From: Sporichthyaceae bacterium
Lineage (GTDB): Bacteria; Actinomycetota; Actinomycetes; Sporichthyales; Sporichthyaceae
Direction: 5' to 3'
Assembly: GCA_036269075.1 (NCBI GenBank)
Contig: DATASX010000120.1
Span: 1 to 64,000, forward strand
Length of the DNA: 64,000 bases
In this document: positions 36,063 through 44,775 of the stretch, piece after piece
Layout of the letters: the number at the start of each line of letters is the position of its first letter
How positions within the stretch are numbered: the stretch's first letter is position 1
Notes under the pieces: generated by a model
Told to the model about the DNA's origin: nothing
The model's database searches: none
What the model saw: only the letters and a program-made list of their open reading frames with translations
Made by a program: the position numbers and the translations under genes

Positions 36063-36100
36063 CGGTCGACCTCGCTCGTTCCTCGCTCGCTCGACCGATG
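36060..36100 (-). promoter_or_regulatory. Hairpin that covers the qcrB start codon
   Basis: CATCGGTCGA (36060-36069) and TCGACCGATG (36091-36100) pair perfectly across a 21-base loop. On the mRNA the qcrB ATG is in the 3' arm, and the likely ribosome site GAGG is in the loop next to it. The structure could hold back qcrB translation. Confidence 0.5.
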
Positions 36101-36144
36101 AGGCACGAGGACGCTGTGCTTATTGGTTCGCTCGCTGCGCTCCC

Positions 36145-37167
36145 TCATGACCGCTCCCAGAAGCTCGGGCCGACGGGCTCGTCGAAGTCGCGCTCGGCGA
36201 CCAGGTAGCCGTCCTTGTCGACCGTGATGGCCAACTGCGGCAGGTTGCGCGCGGCAGGCCCGAAGATCACCTTCCCGCCCTTGGCGAGGTCGAAGGTGGA
36301 CTGGTGGCACGGGCAGAGCATGTGGTGCGTGCTGTGCTCGTAGAGGCCCAGCGGGCAACCGGCGTGGCTACAGATCTTGGAGAAGGCCATGATGCCCTGG
36401 TAGCCCTTGTTGGCCTCGGCCTGGTTGAGGACCTCCTCGGGCCGCATCCGGATGATCATCACGGCGGCCTTGGCGAGTTCCTCCTGGGTGATCTCACCGC
36501 CGCCGGGGTGGATCGACATCAACGATCCGGCTTCCATGTCCTCCGGCCGGACGCGGGCACCGCTGTTGGCCTGGACGAGCTGACGCCGCTTCGGGTCGGC
36601 CCAGACCGTGGAGAGCAGCGTCTTCTTGGGCAGCGGACCGAGGTCGCGCAGCGGAATGATCAGGGTCACCGGGAAGGCGGCCATCGCGCCGGCCAACGAC
36701 ATCCAGATGAGCTTGCGGCGGGGCAGTGCGGAGTCCGCGGCACCGGCCTTGGCCATTTCCAACACCTCGGCGGTGTCGGCCGCCGAGGACTTCATCGGGT
36801 GCCGCTCCTGGACCATCTCCTCGGAGTTCATCAGCTTGCGGGCCCAGTGGATCTGCCCGAAACCGATGCCCAGCATGGAGATCGCCAGCGTGATGCCCAG
36901 CGCGAAGTTCATCGCGCTGACCTTGCCGAGTCCCAGCACGCGCAGCACCGTGTGCGGGTCGATCGCGACGAAGCAGACGACGAAGGCGACGGTGGCCACC
37001 GTGCTCAGTCCGAAGAGCGCGGCGACCTGTCGCTCCGCGCGCTTGGCGGCGCGCTCGTCGACATCGGTGCGGCGCGGCTCGCCGTGGTGCAGGCCCGGGT
37101 CGGCGAACGGGTCGTCGACCAGGTGTGCCAACTCGGCGCCGTGGCCGTCGTCGGTGTGCTCGTTCAT
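36145..37167 (-). CDS. qcrA: Rieske iron-sulfur subunit of the bcc complex
   Basis: Carries the [2Fe-2S] cluster that moves electrons from menaquinol to cytochrome cc. The 340 residues have three membrane helices (about 53-72, 87-105 and 150-168), the actinobacterial layout, and a C-terminal Rieske fold with CSHAGCPLG and MLCPCHQSTFD for the Cys/His ligands and the disulfide. ATG 37167 overlaps the qcrC stop (ATGA). An 82-bp gap with a hairpin separates it from qcrB. Confidence 0.95.
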   Translation of the reverse strand: MNEHTDDGHGAELAHLVDDPFADPGLHHGEPRRTDVDERAAKRAERQVAALFGLSTVATVAFVVCFVAIDPHTVLRVLGLGKVSAMNFALGITLAISMLGIGFGQIHWARKLMNSEEMVQERHPMKSSAADTAEVLEMAKAGAADSALPRRKLIWMSLAGAMAAFPVTLIIPLRDLGPLPKKTLLSTVWADPKRRQLVQANSGARVRPEDMEAGSLMSIHPGGGEITQEELAKAAVMIIRMRPEEVLNQAEANKGYQGIMAFSKICSHAGCPLGLYEHSTHHMLCPCHQSTFDLAKGGKVIFGPAARNLPQLAITVDKDGYLVAERDFDEPVGPSFWERS

Positions 37168-37958
37168 TTGGCCTTGGCTCCCAACCACACCGCCACGCCG
37201 ATCAGCGCCCCGAGCACGATGGTCCACAGCAGCAGACCTTCGGTCACCGGACCGAGTCGACCGAGCGCGTTGCCGCCCGGGTCCGGCTGCTTCTGCATCC
37301 GGGCCAGGTAGGTGACGACGTCTTTCTTCTGAGCCGGGGTCAGCGCGCCGTCGTTGAAGATCGGCATCGCCTGCGGGCCGGTGAGCATGGCCTCGTACAT
37401 GTGTTTCGGCGTGGTCGCCTGCAGGCCGACGGCGTACTTGCCGTAGGTCAGTGCCCCGCCGTCACCGGCGAAGTTGTGGCAGGAGGCGCAGTTGGTGCGG
37501 AAGATCTGCCCGCCCTCCTGCAGGTCGCCGTCGGTGGCGTACTGGTCGGAGGTGGGGATCGCCGGTCCCGGGGCCAGCGACCCGACGTAGGCGGCCAGCG
37601 CCGAGGCCTCGTCGGAGTTGAAGAACACCTGCTTGCGCGGCTCCTGCGCTTCCTTCGACTGCGCGGGCATCCGGCCCGTGCCCACCTGGAAGTCGACGGC
37701 AGCGGCGCCGACACCGATCAACGGCGGGCCGTCGCTGCTGCCCTCGGCGTTGAGACCGTGGCAGGTCGAGCAGCTGGTGATGAACAGGCCCTTGCCTTCT
37801 TGGATCGCCAAGGACTTGGGACCGGACGCTGCTTCGGCCGAACCGGACGGCGCGAAGGTGGCGTACAGCGCACCGACCATTCCCAGGGCGAGCAGCACCA
37901 CGACGAATGCGGCCAACGGGTGGCGGCGCCGGGTGGAGAGCCGACCGATGACTTTCAA
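37164..37958 (-). CDS. qcrC: Dihaem cytochrome c subunit of the bcc complex
   Basis: The fused cytochrome cc that replaces a free cytochrome c in actinobacteria and feeds CuA of CtaC directly. The 264 residues have an N-terminal helix (about 12-32), two CxxCH haem sites (CSTCHGLNAEG and CASCHNFAGDGG) and a C-terminal membrane helix. The likely start is TTG 37958 after GGAACGAAC; no ATG or GTG lies nearby. It overlaps qcrA by four bases. Confidence 0.93.
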   Translation of the reverse strand: MKVIGRLSTRRRHPLAAFVVVLLALGMVGALYATFAPSGSAEAASGPKSLAIQEGKGLFITSCSTCHGLNAEGSSDGPPLIGVGAAAVDFQVGTGRMPAQSKEAQEPRKQVFFNSDEASALAAYVGSLAPGPAIPTSDQYATDGDLQEGGQIFRTNCASCHNFAGDGGALTYGKYAVGLQATTPKHMYEAMLTGPQAMPIFNDGALTPAQKKDVVTYLARMQKQPDPGGNALGRLGPVTEGLLLWTIVLGALIGVAVWLGAKAK

Positions 37959-38008
37959 GTTCGTTCCGATCTGGCGAATGAGCGGGGCGGGCAGCTGACC
38001 AACACTGC

Positions 38009-38620
38009 CTACTGCAGGAGGTAGATCGCGCCGAACAAGGCGATCCAGACGACGTCGACGAAGTGCCAGTAGTACGAGACCACGATCGCCGTGGTGGCCT
38101 GTTCGTGGGTGAAGCGGCGCGCTGCGAACGTTCGACCGAGCACGACCAGGAAGGCGAACAGTCCCATCGTCACGTGGAGGCCGTGGAAACCGGTGGCCAG
38201 GTAGAAGATCGAGCCGTAGGCCGACGAGGTCATCGTCACGCCCTCGTTGGTCAGCTGGGTGTACTCCGTGGCCTGACCGGCAACGAAGAACGCGCCCATC
38301 AGGAACGTGATCACGAACCACATCCGCAGCTTCTCGACGTCGCCGCGCTCGGCCGCGAACACACCGGCCTGGCAGGTGAAGGAGCTGGAGACCAGCACGA
38401 ATGTGTTGACCGAGGCGAACGGCAGGTTCAGGTGCACGTCAGCCGGCGGCCAGTTCGTTGTCCCGGTGACGGAGCGGATCGTGAAGTACATCGCGAACAG
38501 AGCCGCGAAGAACATCAGTTCGCTGGAGAGCCAGACGATCGTCCCGACACTGACCATGTTCGGGCGGTTGACTGCGCCGTGTGCCGGCGGAGTCTCGAGA
38601 GATGCGGTTGCGGTCGCCAC
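38009..38620 (-). CDS. ctaE: Cytochrome c oxidase subunit III
   Basis: A 203-residue, five-helix subunit of the aa3 oxidase, with [20 protein letters not shown], the conserved Glu in [19 protein letters not shown] and [18 protein letters not shown] 38620 lies six bases after AATAAT, a close -10 match, so the ctaE-qcrC-qcrA-qcrB operon may start with a leaderless message. The order is the same as in mycobacteria. Confidence 0.96.
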   Translation of the reverse strand: MATATASLETPPAHGAVNRPNMVSVGTIVWLSSELMFFAALFAMYFTIRSVTGTTNWPPADVHLNLPFASVNTFVLVSSSFTCQAGVFAAERGDVEKLRMWFVITFLMGAFFVAGQATEYTQLTNEGVTMTSSAYGSIFYLATGFHGLHVTMGLFAFLVVLGRTFAARRFTHEQATTAIVVSYYWHFVDVVWIALFGAIYLLQ

Positions 38621-38626
38621 GGCCGC

Positions 38627-38632
38627 ATTATT
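38627..38632 (-). promoter_or_regulatory. -10 box AATAAT of a leaderless ctaE-qcrCAB promoter
   Basis: On the minus strand AATAAT is followed by six bases and GTG 38620. It is five of six bases identical to TATAAT. Confidence 0.45.
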
Positions 38633-38760
38633 GCGCCCCGCCGGTTGTCATTCGTGACCGGGTTGCCCGTGTCCGGGACAATGTGTGTCGGTGTCGGCGC
38701 AAGGATTGCGACCGTGCGACCGGGTCCTCTCCCGTGACCGGGGCGGTCGTGTTGAAGAGC

Positions 38761-38766
38761 TAGCCT
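38761..38766 (+). promoter_or_regulatory. -10 box TAGCCT of a leaderless ctaG-like promoter
   Basis: TAGCCT is followed by six bases and GTG 38773. Confidence 0.5.
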
Positions 38767-38772
38767 CTGGGT

Positions 38773-39735
38773 GTGTTCGTGGCTTTGCTCCAGGCTCATG
38801 CCGGCGGCGGTCTGCCGACCGCTCCGCTGACTGGGTCAAGGTGGCTGACGGCCTGGTCGTTCGAGCCCGTGCCGCTGATCACGATCGAGGTCGCCGCCGC
38901 GCTCTACCTGTGGGGCGTGTATCGCCTGAAGCGTGCCGGGAACGCCTGGCCGGTGGGCCGGACCCTGGCTTTTGTCGTCGGGGCGTTGGGTTCGGCCCTG
39001 ATCGCGACCTGCTCCTCGATCGGTACCTACGACGAGGTCCTGCTCTCCGTCCACATGGTCCAGCACATGATTCTGGCCATGACCACGCCCGTGTTCATCG
39101 CGCTGGGCGCCCCGGTGACGCTCGCGCTGCGGACGCTCCCTAAGCGGCCGCGCCGCTGGCTGCTGACCGTGGTGCACTCCCGAGTAGTGGCGATTCTCAC
39201 ATTCCCGGTCCTCGCCGGTGGGTTGTTCATCGCCACCCCGTTCGCGCTGTACTTCAGCGGCCTCTACGAGCAGACGCTGCGCCACCCTTGGCTGCACGAC
39301 CTGAGCCACCTGCACTTCGTGCTGATCGGCTGCCTCTGGTACGTCCCGCTGCTGGGCATCGACCCCTTGCCGCGCCGCCCCAGCTATCCGTTGCGGGTGA
39401 TCTCGGCCTTCCTCACGTTGCCGTTCCACGCCTGGATGGGCGTTGCGATCATGTCGATGAACACGCTGATCGCGGGGGACTGGTACCTCTCGCAGCACCG
39501 CACCTGGGGGCCGTCGCCGCTGTCGGACCAGCACATCGCGGGCGGTCTGCTGTGGAGCAGCGGCGACCTCGTCGGCGTTGTCGTGTTCGCCGCGCTGTTC
39601 AACCAGTGGTTGCGCGCCAGCCAGCGCGAGGCCCGCCGGGAGGACCGCCGGCTGGACCGCCTGGAGGCCGAGGACGCCGCGCGCGCGGCCCTGAATGCTC
39701 GGCTGGCGCAAGCGGCCGAGCAGGGGCCTCGGTAG
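38773..39735 (+). CDS. CtaG-type cytochrome c oxidase assembly protein (caa3_CtaG family)
   Basis: A 320-residue membrane protein with about seven helices and the family motifs VHMVQHMILAMTTPVFIALGAP, HDLSHLHFVLIGCLWYVP and SDQHIAGGLLWSSGDLVG. Members are linked to copper insertion into haem-copper oxidases. It is divergent from ctaE, which supports that role. The C-terminal 50 residues are a charged Arg/Glu-rich coil (REARREDRRLDRLEAEDAAR). GTG 38773 has TAGCCT six bases upstream. Confidence 0.9.
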   Translation: MFVALLQAHAGGGLPTAPLTGSRWLTAWSFEPVPLITIEVAAALYLWGVYRLKRAGNAWPVGRTLAFVVGALGSALIATCSSIGTYDEVLLSVHMVQHMILAMTTPVFIALGAPVTLALRTLPKRPRRWLLTVVHSRVVAILTFPVLAGGLFIATPFALYFSGLYEQTLRHPWLHDLSHLHFVLIGCLWYVPLLGIDPLPRRPSYPLRVISAFLTLPFHAWMGVAIMSMNTLIAGDWYLSQHRTWGPSPLSDQHIAGGLLWSSGDLVGVVVFAALFNQWLRASQREARREDRRLDRLEAEDAARAALNARLAQAAEQGPR

Positions 39736-39785
39736 CATCTGGCCGGTCATTCCGCGTCGACAAACAGCACAGTAGGGGCGTTGCA

Positions 39786-40217
39786 GTGTCGGGTGCGCAG
39801 GAGCGGGTCGAGACCACGATGAAGGTCCTGGTCTACAGCGACGACGTGAACACGCGGACCGGCGTGCGGATGGCGCTGGGCCGCCGTCCGGCCCCGGAAC
39901 TGCCGCGGGTGGAGATCCTGGAGTGCGCGACCGAGCCTGCCGTGATAGCCGCGATGGACGCCGGCGGTATCGACGTGGCCGTGCTCGACGGTGAGGCCGT
40001 GCCCGCCGGCGGCATGGGCGTGTGCCGTCAGCTCAAGGACGAGATCTACCGCTGCCCGCCGGTGCTGGTCCTGATCGGCCGGCCGCAGGACGCCTGGCTG
40101 GCGACCTGGTCGCGGGCCGATGCGGTCACCTCGCACCCGTTGGACCCGATCGCGGTCGCGGACGCGGTGGCGTCGTTGATGCGTCGTCGGCTGTCGGCCC
40201 CGGCTCGAGGAGCGTAA
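39786..40217 (+). CDS. Degenerate receiver-domain protein
   Basis: A 143-residue single-domain protein with a CheY-like pattern: the acidic pair in [11 protein letters not shown], the candidate phospho-Asp in [11 protein letters not shown], and [14 protein letters not shown]. The conserved Lys before the last beta-strand loop is replaced (SHPLDP has His-Pro where Lys-Pro is usual), so it may not switch by normal phosphorylation. It has no output domain. GTG 39786 follows AGGGG; ATG 39819 is an alternative that starts at the domain. It sits between the ctaG-like gene and trpD, as in other actinobacteria. Confidence 0.75.
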   Translation: MSGAQERVETTMKVLVYSDDVNTRTGVRMALGRRPAPELPRVEILECATEPAVIAAMDAGGIDVAVLDGEAVPAGGMGVCRQLKDEIYRCPPVLVLIGRPQDAWLATWSRADAVTSHPLDPIAVADAVASLMRRRLSAPARGA

Positions 40218-40248
40218 GCGAAAGTGTCTCTGTGAGTCGGCGGGTTCG

Positions 40249-41289
40249 GTGACCCGCAGCTGGTCGAGCGTGCTCGGGGCGTTGCTGCGCCACGAGGACC
40301 TGGCGGCCGAGGACACCGCCTGGGCGATGGACCAGATCATGGGCGGCGACGCCACCGCGGCGCAGATCGCCGGGTTCGCCGTTGCGCTGCGTGCCAAGGG
40401 CGAGACCGTGGCGGAGTTCGAAGGCCTGACCCGGGCGATGCTGGGCCGGGCGACGCTGATCGAGGTCCCGGGGGACATCGTCGACATCGTCGGCACCGGG
40501 GGGGACCAGGCGCACACCGTCAACATCTCGACGATGGCCACGATCGTGGTCGCCGGCACCGGGGCCCGGGTGGTCAAGCACGGCAACCGTGCGGCGTCGT
40601 CCTCGTGCGGCACCGCCGACGTGCTCGAGGAGCTCGGGGTTGCGCTGGACCTGCCGCCCGCGGAGGTGGCTGCCGTGGCGATCGAGGCCGGGGTGACGTT
40701 CTGCTTCGCTCCGGTGTTCCACCCGGCGCTGCGGCACGCCGCCGGTCCGCGCCGGGAGTTGGGCGTGCCGACGATGTTCAACTTCCTCGGGCCGCTGGGA
40801 AACCCGGCTCGGCCCGGTTTCCAGGCCCTCGGGGTCGCCGAGCGGCGGATGGCCCCGGTGATGGCCGGGGTGCTGGCCGGGCGTGGGGTCGAGGCACTGG
40901 TGTTCCGCGGCGACGACGGCCTGGACGAACTCAGCACCGCGGCCACCTCCAGCTACTGGGAGGTGCGCTCCGGGACGGTCACGCCCGGATCGTTGGACCC
41001 GACCGTGCTCGGGGTGCCCCGTTCGGATCCCGGCGCGCTGCGCGGCGGCGACGTGAAGTTCAACGCCGCCGCGGTCCGCGACCTGCTGGCCGGGAAGGTC
41101 GGTCCGGTGCGCGACGCCGTGCTGCTGAACGCGGCGGCGGCGTTGGCGATGCTGGATCGCGGCCCGGAGCCGCTGGTGCAGCGGATGGCGAGCGGGCTGC
41201 GGGTTGCGGCCGAGTCGGTCGACTCCGGGGCGGCCGCGGCCGCGCTGGAGCGTTGGATCGCCGCTACCCGCAGCCGGGCCGGCCGCTGA
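40249..41289 (+). CDS. trpD: Anthranilate phosphoribosyltransferase
   Basis: Transfers phosphoribosyl from PRPP to anthranilate in tryptophan synthesis. The 346 residues contain [38 protein letters not shown], the [10 protein letters not shown] region and the acidic metal site [13 protein letters not shown] 40249 begins [18 protein letters not shown]. It stands apart from other trp genes, as does Rv2192c. It ends three bases before the convergent Lrp-domain gene. Confidence 0.96.
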   Translation: MTRSWSSVLGALLRHEDLAAEDTAWAMDQIMGGDATAAQIAGFAVALRAKGETVAEFEGLTRAMLGRATLIEVPGDIVDIVGTGGDQAHTVNISTMATIVVAGTGARVVKHGNRAASSSCGTADVLEELGVALDLPPAEVAAVAIEAGVTFCFAPVFHPALRHAAGPRRELGVPTMFNFLGPLGNPARPGFQALGVAERRMAPVMAGVLAGRGVEALVFRGDDGLDELSTAATSSYWEVRSGTVTPGSLDPTVLGVPRSDPGALRGGDVKFNAAAVRDLLAGKVGPVRDAVLLNAAAALAMLDRGPEPLVQRMASGLRVAAESVDSGAAAAALERWIAATRSRAGR

Positions 41290-41292
41290 CGG

Positions 41293-41571
41293 CTACTCCA
41301 GCCCGATCGCGAACGCGGCCTCGAGGTCGTGCCGGGAGTACGTCCGGAACGCGATGTGGGTCTCGGTGGAGACCACCCCGGGGGTGCGGTTGAGCAGGCC
41401 GGGGATCACGTCGGCCAGCTCGTCGTGCTGATGCACCCGCACCATCGCGATCAGGTCGTGCTCCCCGGTCACCGAGTACACCTCGCTGACCGCGGGCAGC
41501 TGGGCGATGGCCTCGCCGACCTCCGGCACCGCGCCGACGTCGGCCTTGATCAGCACGATCGCGGTAATCAC
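41293..41571 (-). CDS. Stand-alone Lrp/AsnC ligand-binding (RAM) domain protein
   Basis: A 92-residue protein made only of the RAM domain of Lrp/AsnC regulators (MITAIVLIKADVGAVPEVGEAI, SVTGEHDLIAMVRV, NRTPGVVSTETHIAF), with no DNA-binding helix-turn-helix. Such proteins form ring-shaped oligomers that bind amino acids and may pair with full-length Lrp proteins. GTG 41571 overlaps the stop of the rhomboid gene by four bases, so the two are co-translated. The short gap to trpD on the other strand leaves no room for a terminator. Confidence 0.9.
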   Translation of the reverse strand: MITAIVLIKADVGAVPEVGEAIAQLPAVSEVYSVTGEHDLIAMVRVHQHDELADVIPGLLNRTPGVVSTETHIAFRTYSRHDLEAAFAIGLE

Positions 41572-42350
41572 CGCAGCCTCACCCCTCGTCTCTCCGGAAC
41601 CTCACGCTGGTTTCCGATGTACAGGATGGTCAACAGCAGTCCGATCCCGAATCCCACCACGTGCGACACGTAGGCGACCCCACCGCTGGAGACCACGCTG
41701 CCGTGCGCGTACAGGGCCTGGAGCAGGAACCAGCTCCCGAGGACCAACCAGGCAGGCAGTTGCAATGGCAGGAACAGCAGGAACGGCACCAACGCGATCA
41801 CCTTGGCCTTCGGGTACAGCCACAAATAGGCACCCAACACCCCCGCGATCGCCCCGGAGGCACCGATCAGCGGGTCGGTCGAGTGGGGTTGGGTGAAGGC
41901 GAACGCGTAGGCAGACGTGTACCCGCACAAGAGGTAGAACGCGGTGAAACCGACCCGTCCGAACCGGTCCTCGACGTTGTTGCCGAAGATGAACAGGAAA
42001 AGCATGTTGCCGAGCAGGTGCAACAGGCCGCCGTGGACGAACATCGAGGTCAACGCCGACAGCGGCGGACTCTTGTGGAACTTGTAGGCCTGGCACGTGA
42101 CGGTCGTGTCGCCGTCGTCGACCTGGACCGGGTTCAGCGGCAACGAGTGGTTGGTCGTCAGTTCCTTCGGGATCGCGGCCCAGTGCTGGATGTAGGCGTC
42201 CTCCTTGCAAAGGGCCGGCGCGTTCGCGGACACGCCGTCGTGGGACAGGCTGGGCCCGAAGAAGTAGACGGCGAAGTTCAGCAGGATGAGGAAATAGGTC
42301 ACCACCGGTATGCGCCGCACCGGATTGCGGTCGTGAATCGGGATGACCAT
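41568..42350 (-). CDS. Rhomboid-family intramembrane serine protease
   Basis: The 260-residue protein has about six membrane helices and the catalytic pair Ser165 in DPLIGASGAIAG and His230 in VAYVSHVVGF, with HGGLLHLLGNMLFLFIFGNN for the oxyanion region. A 60-residue loop with two Cys (CKED and TCQAYK) sits outside between helices 1 and 2. Substrates are unknown. It starts an operon with the RAM-domain gene. Confidence 0.93.
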   Translation of the reverse strand: MVIPIHDRNPVRRIPVVTYFLILLNFAVYFFGPSLSHDGVSANAPALCKEDAYIQHWAAIPKELTTNHSLPLNPVQVDDGDTTVTCQAYKFHKSPPLSALTSMFVHGGLLHLLGNMLFLFIFGNNVEDRFGRVGFTAFYLLCGYTSAYAFAFTQPHSTDPLIGASGAIAGVLGAYLWLYPKAKVIALVPFLLFLPLQLPAWLVLGSWFLLQALYAHGSVVSSGGVAYVSHVVGFGIGLLLTILYIGNQREVPERRGVRLR

Positions 42351-42389
42351 GGCTAGATCCTGCCGACCGGCACGCGATCTGTCTGGCGA

Positions 42390-44156
42390 TCATGCTCCGA
42401 AGGGGGCACTGGATGCCGCGCGGTCGCCTGCCGGTACCAGGGCGGCGCGTCCGGTTTCTGCCGCATCCAGCCACGCGCGCCACCGGCCGGCGCCGTGGAC
42501 CGGGGACGCCCATTCGCCCTCGACCTGGATCAGTCGGGTGCCTGATTGCTCCAGCCAGCGCAGGATGCACTCGGTCTCCTCGGCAGTGGCCGCGGGAAGC
42601 GGACCCGCGGCCGGCCGCACGCTCGCCGCGGTGGCGCAGGCCGCCTCCACCTCGCCGAGCACCGACCGGACGTCGGCGGCAACGGCCACTGCTGCCAGCC
42701 GACCGTGCCGGATCACCGCGATGTCCCACCGGCCCTGCTCGGCCGGGCGCGCGGCGACGATCTGCGGGCAACCGGTCAGACCGGCAAGCCGCTGCATGCG
42801 GGCAGCTGTGCGGGCGAATGCGGACATCCGGTCGCGGTGCAGGGCGGCGTCCTCGTAGCGGCCGGCTGCGGCCAGCGCGTCGATCCGGGCCCGCAACCGG
42901 GCGATCAGTTCGCGCGAGTCGCAATGCATGGCCTCGCGCACCTCGTCGGCGTGCGTCGCGTACTGCGCCGCGGACTCCCGGCCCTCGCACGGCGCGTTGC
43001 ACCGGCCCATCTCGGCCAGCGCGCAGGCGGGCACGTGCTTGCGCTCCGACATCGGCTGGCGGCACTGCCGCAGCCGGAACGCCTCGTGTGCGGCGGTCAT
43101 GGCCTGCTCGGCGATCCGGGTCGAACCGAACGGGCCGAGGTAGGCGCCGTTGTCGTCGCGGACCGCCCGGACCACGGAGAGCCGCGGGAAGCGTTCGTCG
43201 GTGAGCTTGAGCCACACTGCGCGTTCCGGGAAGCGCGACCGCCGGTTGTACCTGGGCTTGTGCTCGGCGATCAGGCGCAGCTCGCGGACCTGGGCCTCCA
43301 GCCGGGTCGCGCACACGATCGGCACAACCCGCTCGGCCAGGCCGACCATCTCGCCCATCCGGCGGCGGGACTCCGAGGCGGTGAAATACGAGCGGACCCG
43401 GTCGCGGATGTTCCGCGACGTGCCCACGTAGAGCACCTCGCCGCCGGCGTCCTCGAAGCGGTACACGCCCGGGGCACACGGCAGGCCCGCCGCCAGATGG
43501 CGCTTGCGACGCATCGCGGCTCGGGTGCGGGCGGAGAACATGGTCAGTTCGGTCAGCGACTGGACACCGAGGCAGCCGAGCCGTTCCAGCAGCCCGTGCA
43601 GTACGTCGACGGTGGCCTGTGCGTCGGCCAGCGCCCGGTGGTTCGGGGTGGCGGCGGAGCGGAACAGCCGGGCGAGCGTCTGCAGCTTGCAGTTGGGCAC
43701 CTCGTCGCGGCTGAGCGCGTGGCGGGCCAGTTTGACGGTGTCGATCACGGTGAAGTCCGGCCAGTCGCGCCCGGTGCGTGCGCAGGCCCGCGACAGGAAG
43801 CCGACATCGAACGGTGCGTTGTGGGCCACCAGTACCGAGCCGGCGGCGAACTCCAGGAACGCCGCGAGCGCCGGCTCGACTCCGGGCGCGTCGACGACCA
43901 TCGAGTCGGTGATGCCGGTGAGCACGGAGATGAACGCCGGGATCGCGGTTCCGGGGTTGACCAGGGTCTGGAACTCGCCGAGCACGGCCCCGCCGCGCAC
44001 CTTGACCGCGCCGATCTCGGTGATGCCGTCGTGCGCGCTGCTGCCGGTCGTCTCCAGGTCGACCACGACGAAAGTGACCTCGCGCAACGGCGTGCCCAGT
44101 TCGTCGAAGGTTCCCTGGATGCCGACACCAGGCGCAGGCGCCACAACCGGACTCAT
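42390..44156 (-). CDS. DEDDh exonuclease fused to a GIY-YIG (UvrC-like) nuclease domain
   Basis: A 588-residue fusion. Residues about 25-195 are a DnaQ-like 3'-5' exonuclease with VVVDLETTGSSAHDGITEIGAV, VAHNAPFDVGFLSRA and NHRALADAQATVDVL (the DEDDh set). Residues about 225-310 are a GIY-YIG domain (GVYRFEDAGGEVLYVGTSRNIRDRV), followed by a UvrC-like region with CALAEMGRCNAPCEG. The same fusion is Rv2191 in mycobacteria and is thought to act in DNA repair or mutagenesis. ATG 44156 starts the conserved part; the frame opens earlier at 44258. Confidence 0.9.
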   Translation of the reverse strand: MSPVVAPAPGVGIQGTFDELGTPLREVTFVVVDLETTGSSAHDGITEIGAVKVRGGAVLGEFQTLVNPGTAIPAFISVLTGITDSMVVDAPGVEPALAAFLEFAAGSVLVAHNAPFDVGFLSRACARTGRDWPDFTVIDTVKLARHALSRDEVPNCKLQTLARLFRSAATPNHRALADAQATVDVLHGLLERLGCLGVQSLTELTMFSARTRAAMRRKRHLAAGLPCAPGVYRFEDAGGEVLYVGTSRNIRDRVRSYFTASESRRRMGEMVGLAERVVPIVCATRLEAQVRELRLIAEHKPRYNRRSRFPERAVWLKLTDERFPRLSVVRAVRDDNGAYLGPFGSTRIAEQAMTAAHEAFRLRQCRQPMSERKHVPACALAEMGRCNAPCEGRESAAQYATHADEVREAMHCDSRELIARLRARIDALAAAGRYEDAALHRDRMSAFARTAARMQRLAGLTGCPQIVAARPAEQGRWDIAVIRHGRLAAVAVAADVRSVLGEVEAACATAASVRPAAGPLPAATAEETECILRWLEQSGTRLIQVEGEWASPVHGAGRWRAWLDAAETGRAALVPAGDRAASSAPFGA

Positions 44157-44377
44157 TCGCCCGCCCCGTCTCGGTGATCCCTCATGTCTGTCGAAAGTAG
44201 GGCGGGGGACCGACAGAACCGGCGCGACGCGCGGCGGCTGTCCCGGTTCTGGTGCCACTGATTCCAGTGTTGCCGGCGAGATTTTTGTGGTGTTCGCGGA
44301 ATTGTCGGAGTGACGTCGTAACGTCCGGCGCGGGATCGGAAATCGCGGTCCGGAACGGATCGGACGGAGGCTTGCGA

Positions 44378-44584
44378 ATGATCATCGATTGCGATCGCTG
44401 CACCATGCGCGACGTGGCCTGCGCGGATTGCGTGGTCACAGTTTTGTTGGGGCCGCCGGGGGCGGCGATTCCCGGTTTCGACGAGGAGGAGAAGGCTGCG
44501 CTGGCAGTGCTTGCGGGCTGCGGCCTGGTTCCGCCGCTGCGACTCGCCGTGGCCGATACTGGTTCTCTTGGTGCTTCAGCGTGA
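44378..44584 (+). CDS. Small protein with two CxxC-type pairs
   Basis: A 68-residue protein, MIIDCDRCTMRDVACADC at the start, with Cys residues at 5, 8, 15 and 18 that could bind zinc or a cluster. The rest is a hydrophobic then acidic helix (FDEEEKAALAVLAGCGLVPPLRL). ATG 44378 follows GGAGG by eight bases. I recall similar short proteins near ripC-like genes in actinomycetes, with no function. It stands alone before the c-di-AMP riboswitch. Confidence 0.75.
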   Translation: MIIDCDRCTMRDVACADCVVTVLLGPPGAAIPGFDEEEKAALAVLAGCGLVPPLRLAVADTGSLGASA

Positions 44585-44697
44585 GGTGTTCATCACGGTG
44601 AGTCAGGAATGAATCGGACACGCCGGGGTGATTGCGGACGCGAAACGTTGTCCGGCCAAGCAGAGGTCAAGGTCGCGGGAAATGCCGGGGCCTGGAA
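44585..44697. other. Intergenic sequence before the riboswitch promoter
   Basis: The gap from 44585 to 45056 has no gene. Its first 113 bases show no clear structure; the rest holds the promoter and the riboswitch described separately. Confidence 0.6.
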
Positions 44698-44726
44698 TTG
44701 AGGCGCCCCGGAGTGCCGGCTATGGT
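44698..44726 (+). promoter_or_regulatory. Promoter of the riboswitch-NlpC/P60 transcript
   Basis: TTGAGG (44698-44703), a 17-base spacer and TATGGT (44721-44726) form a good sigma-70-type promoter. Transcription would start near 44733, about 40 bases before the first riboswitch helix. Confidence 0.6.
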
Positions 44727-44775
44727 TTAGTCGGCCTCCGCGCTTCGTCACCCGACTTGGGTGGACGCGGATGTC

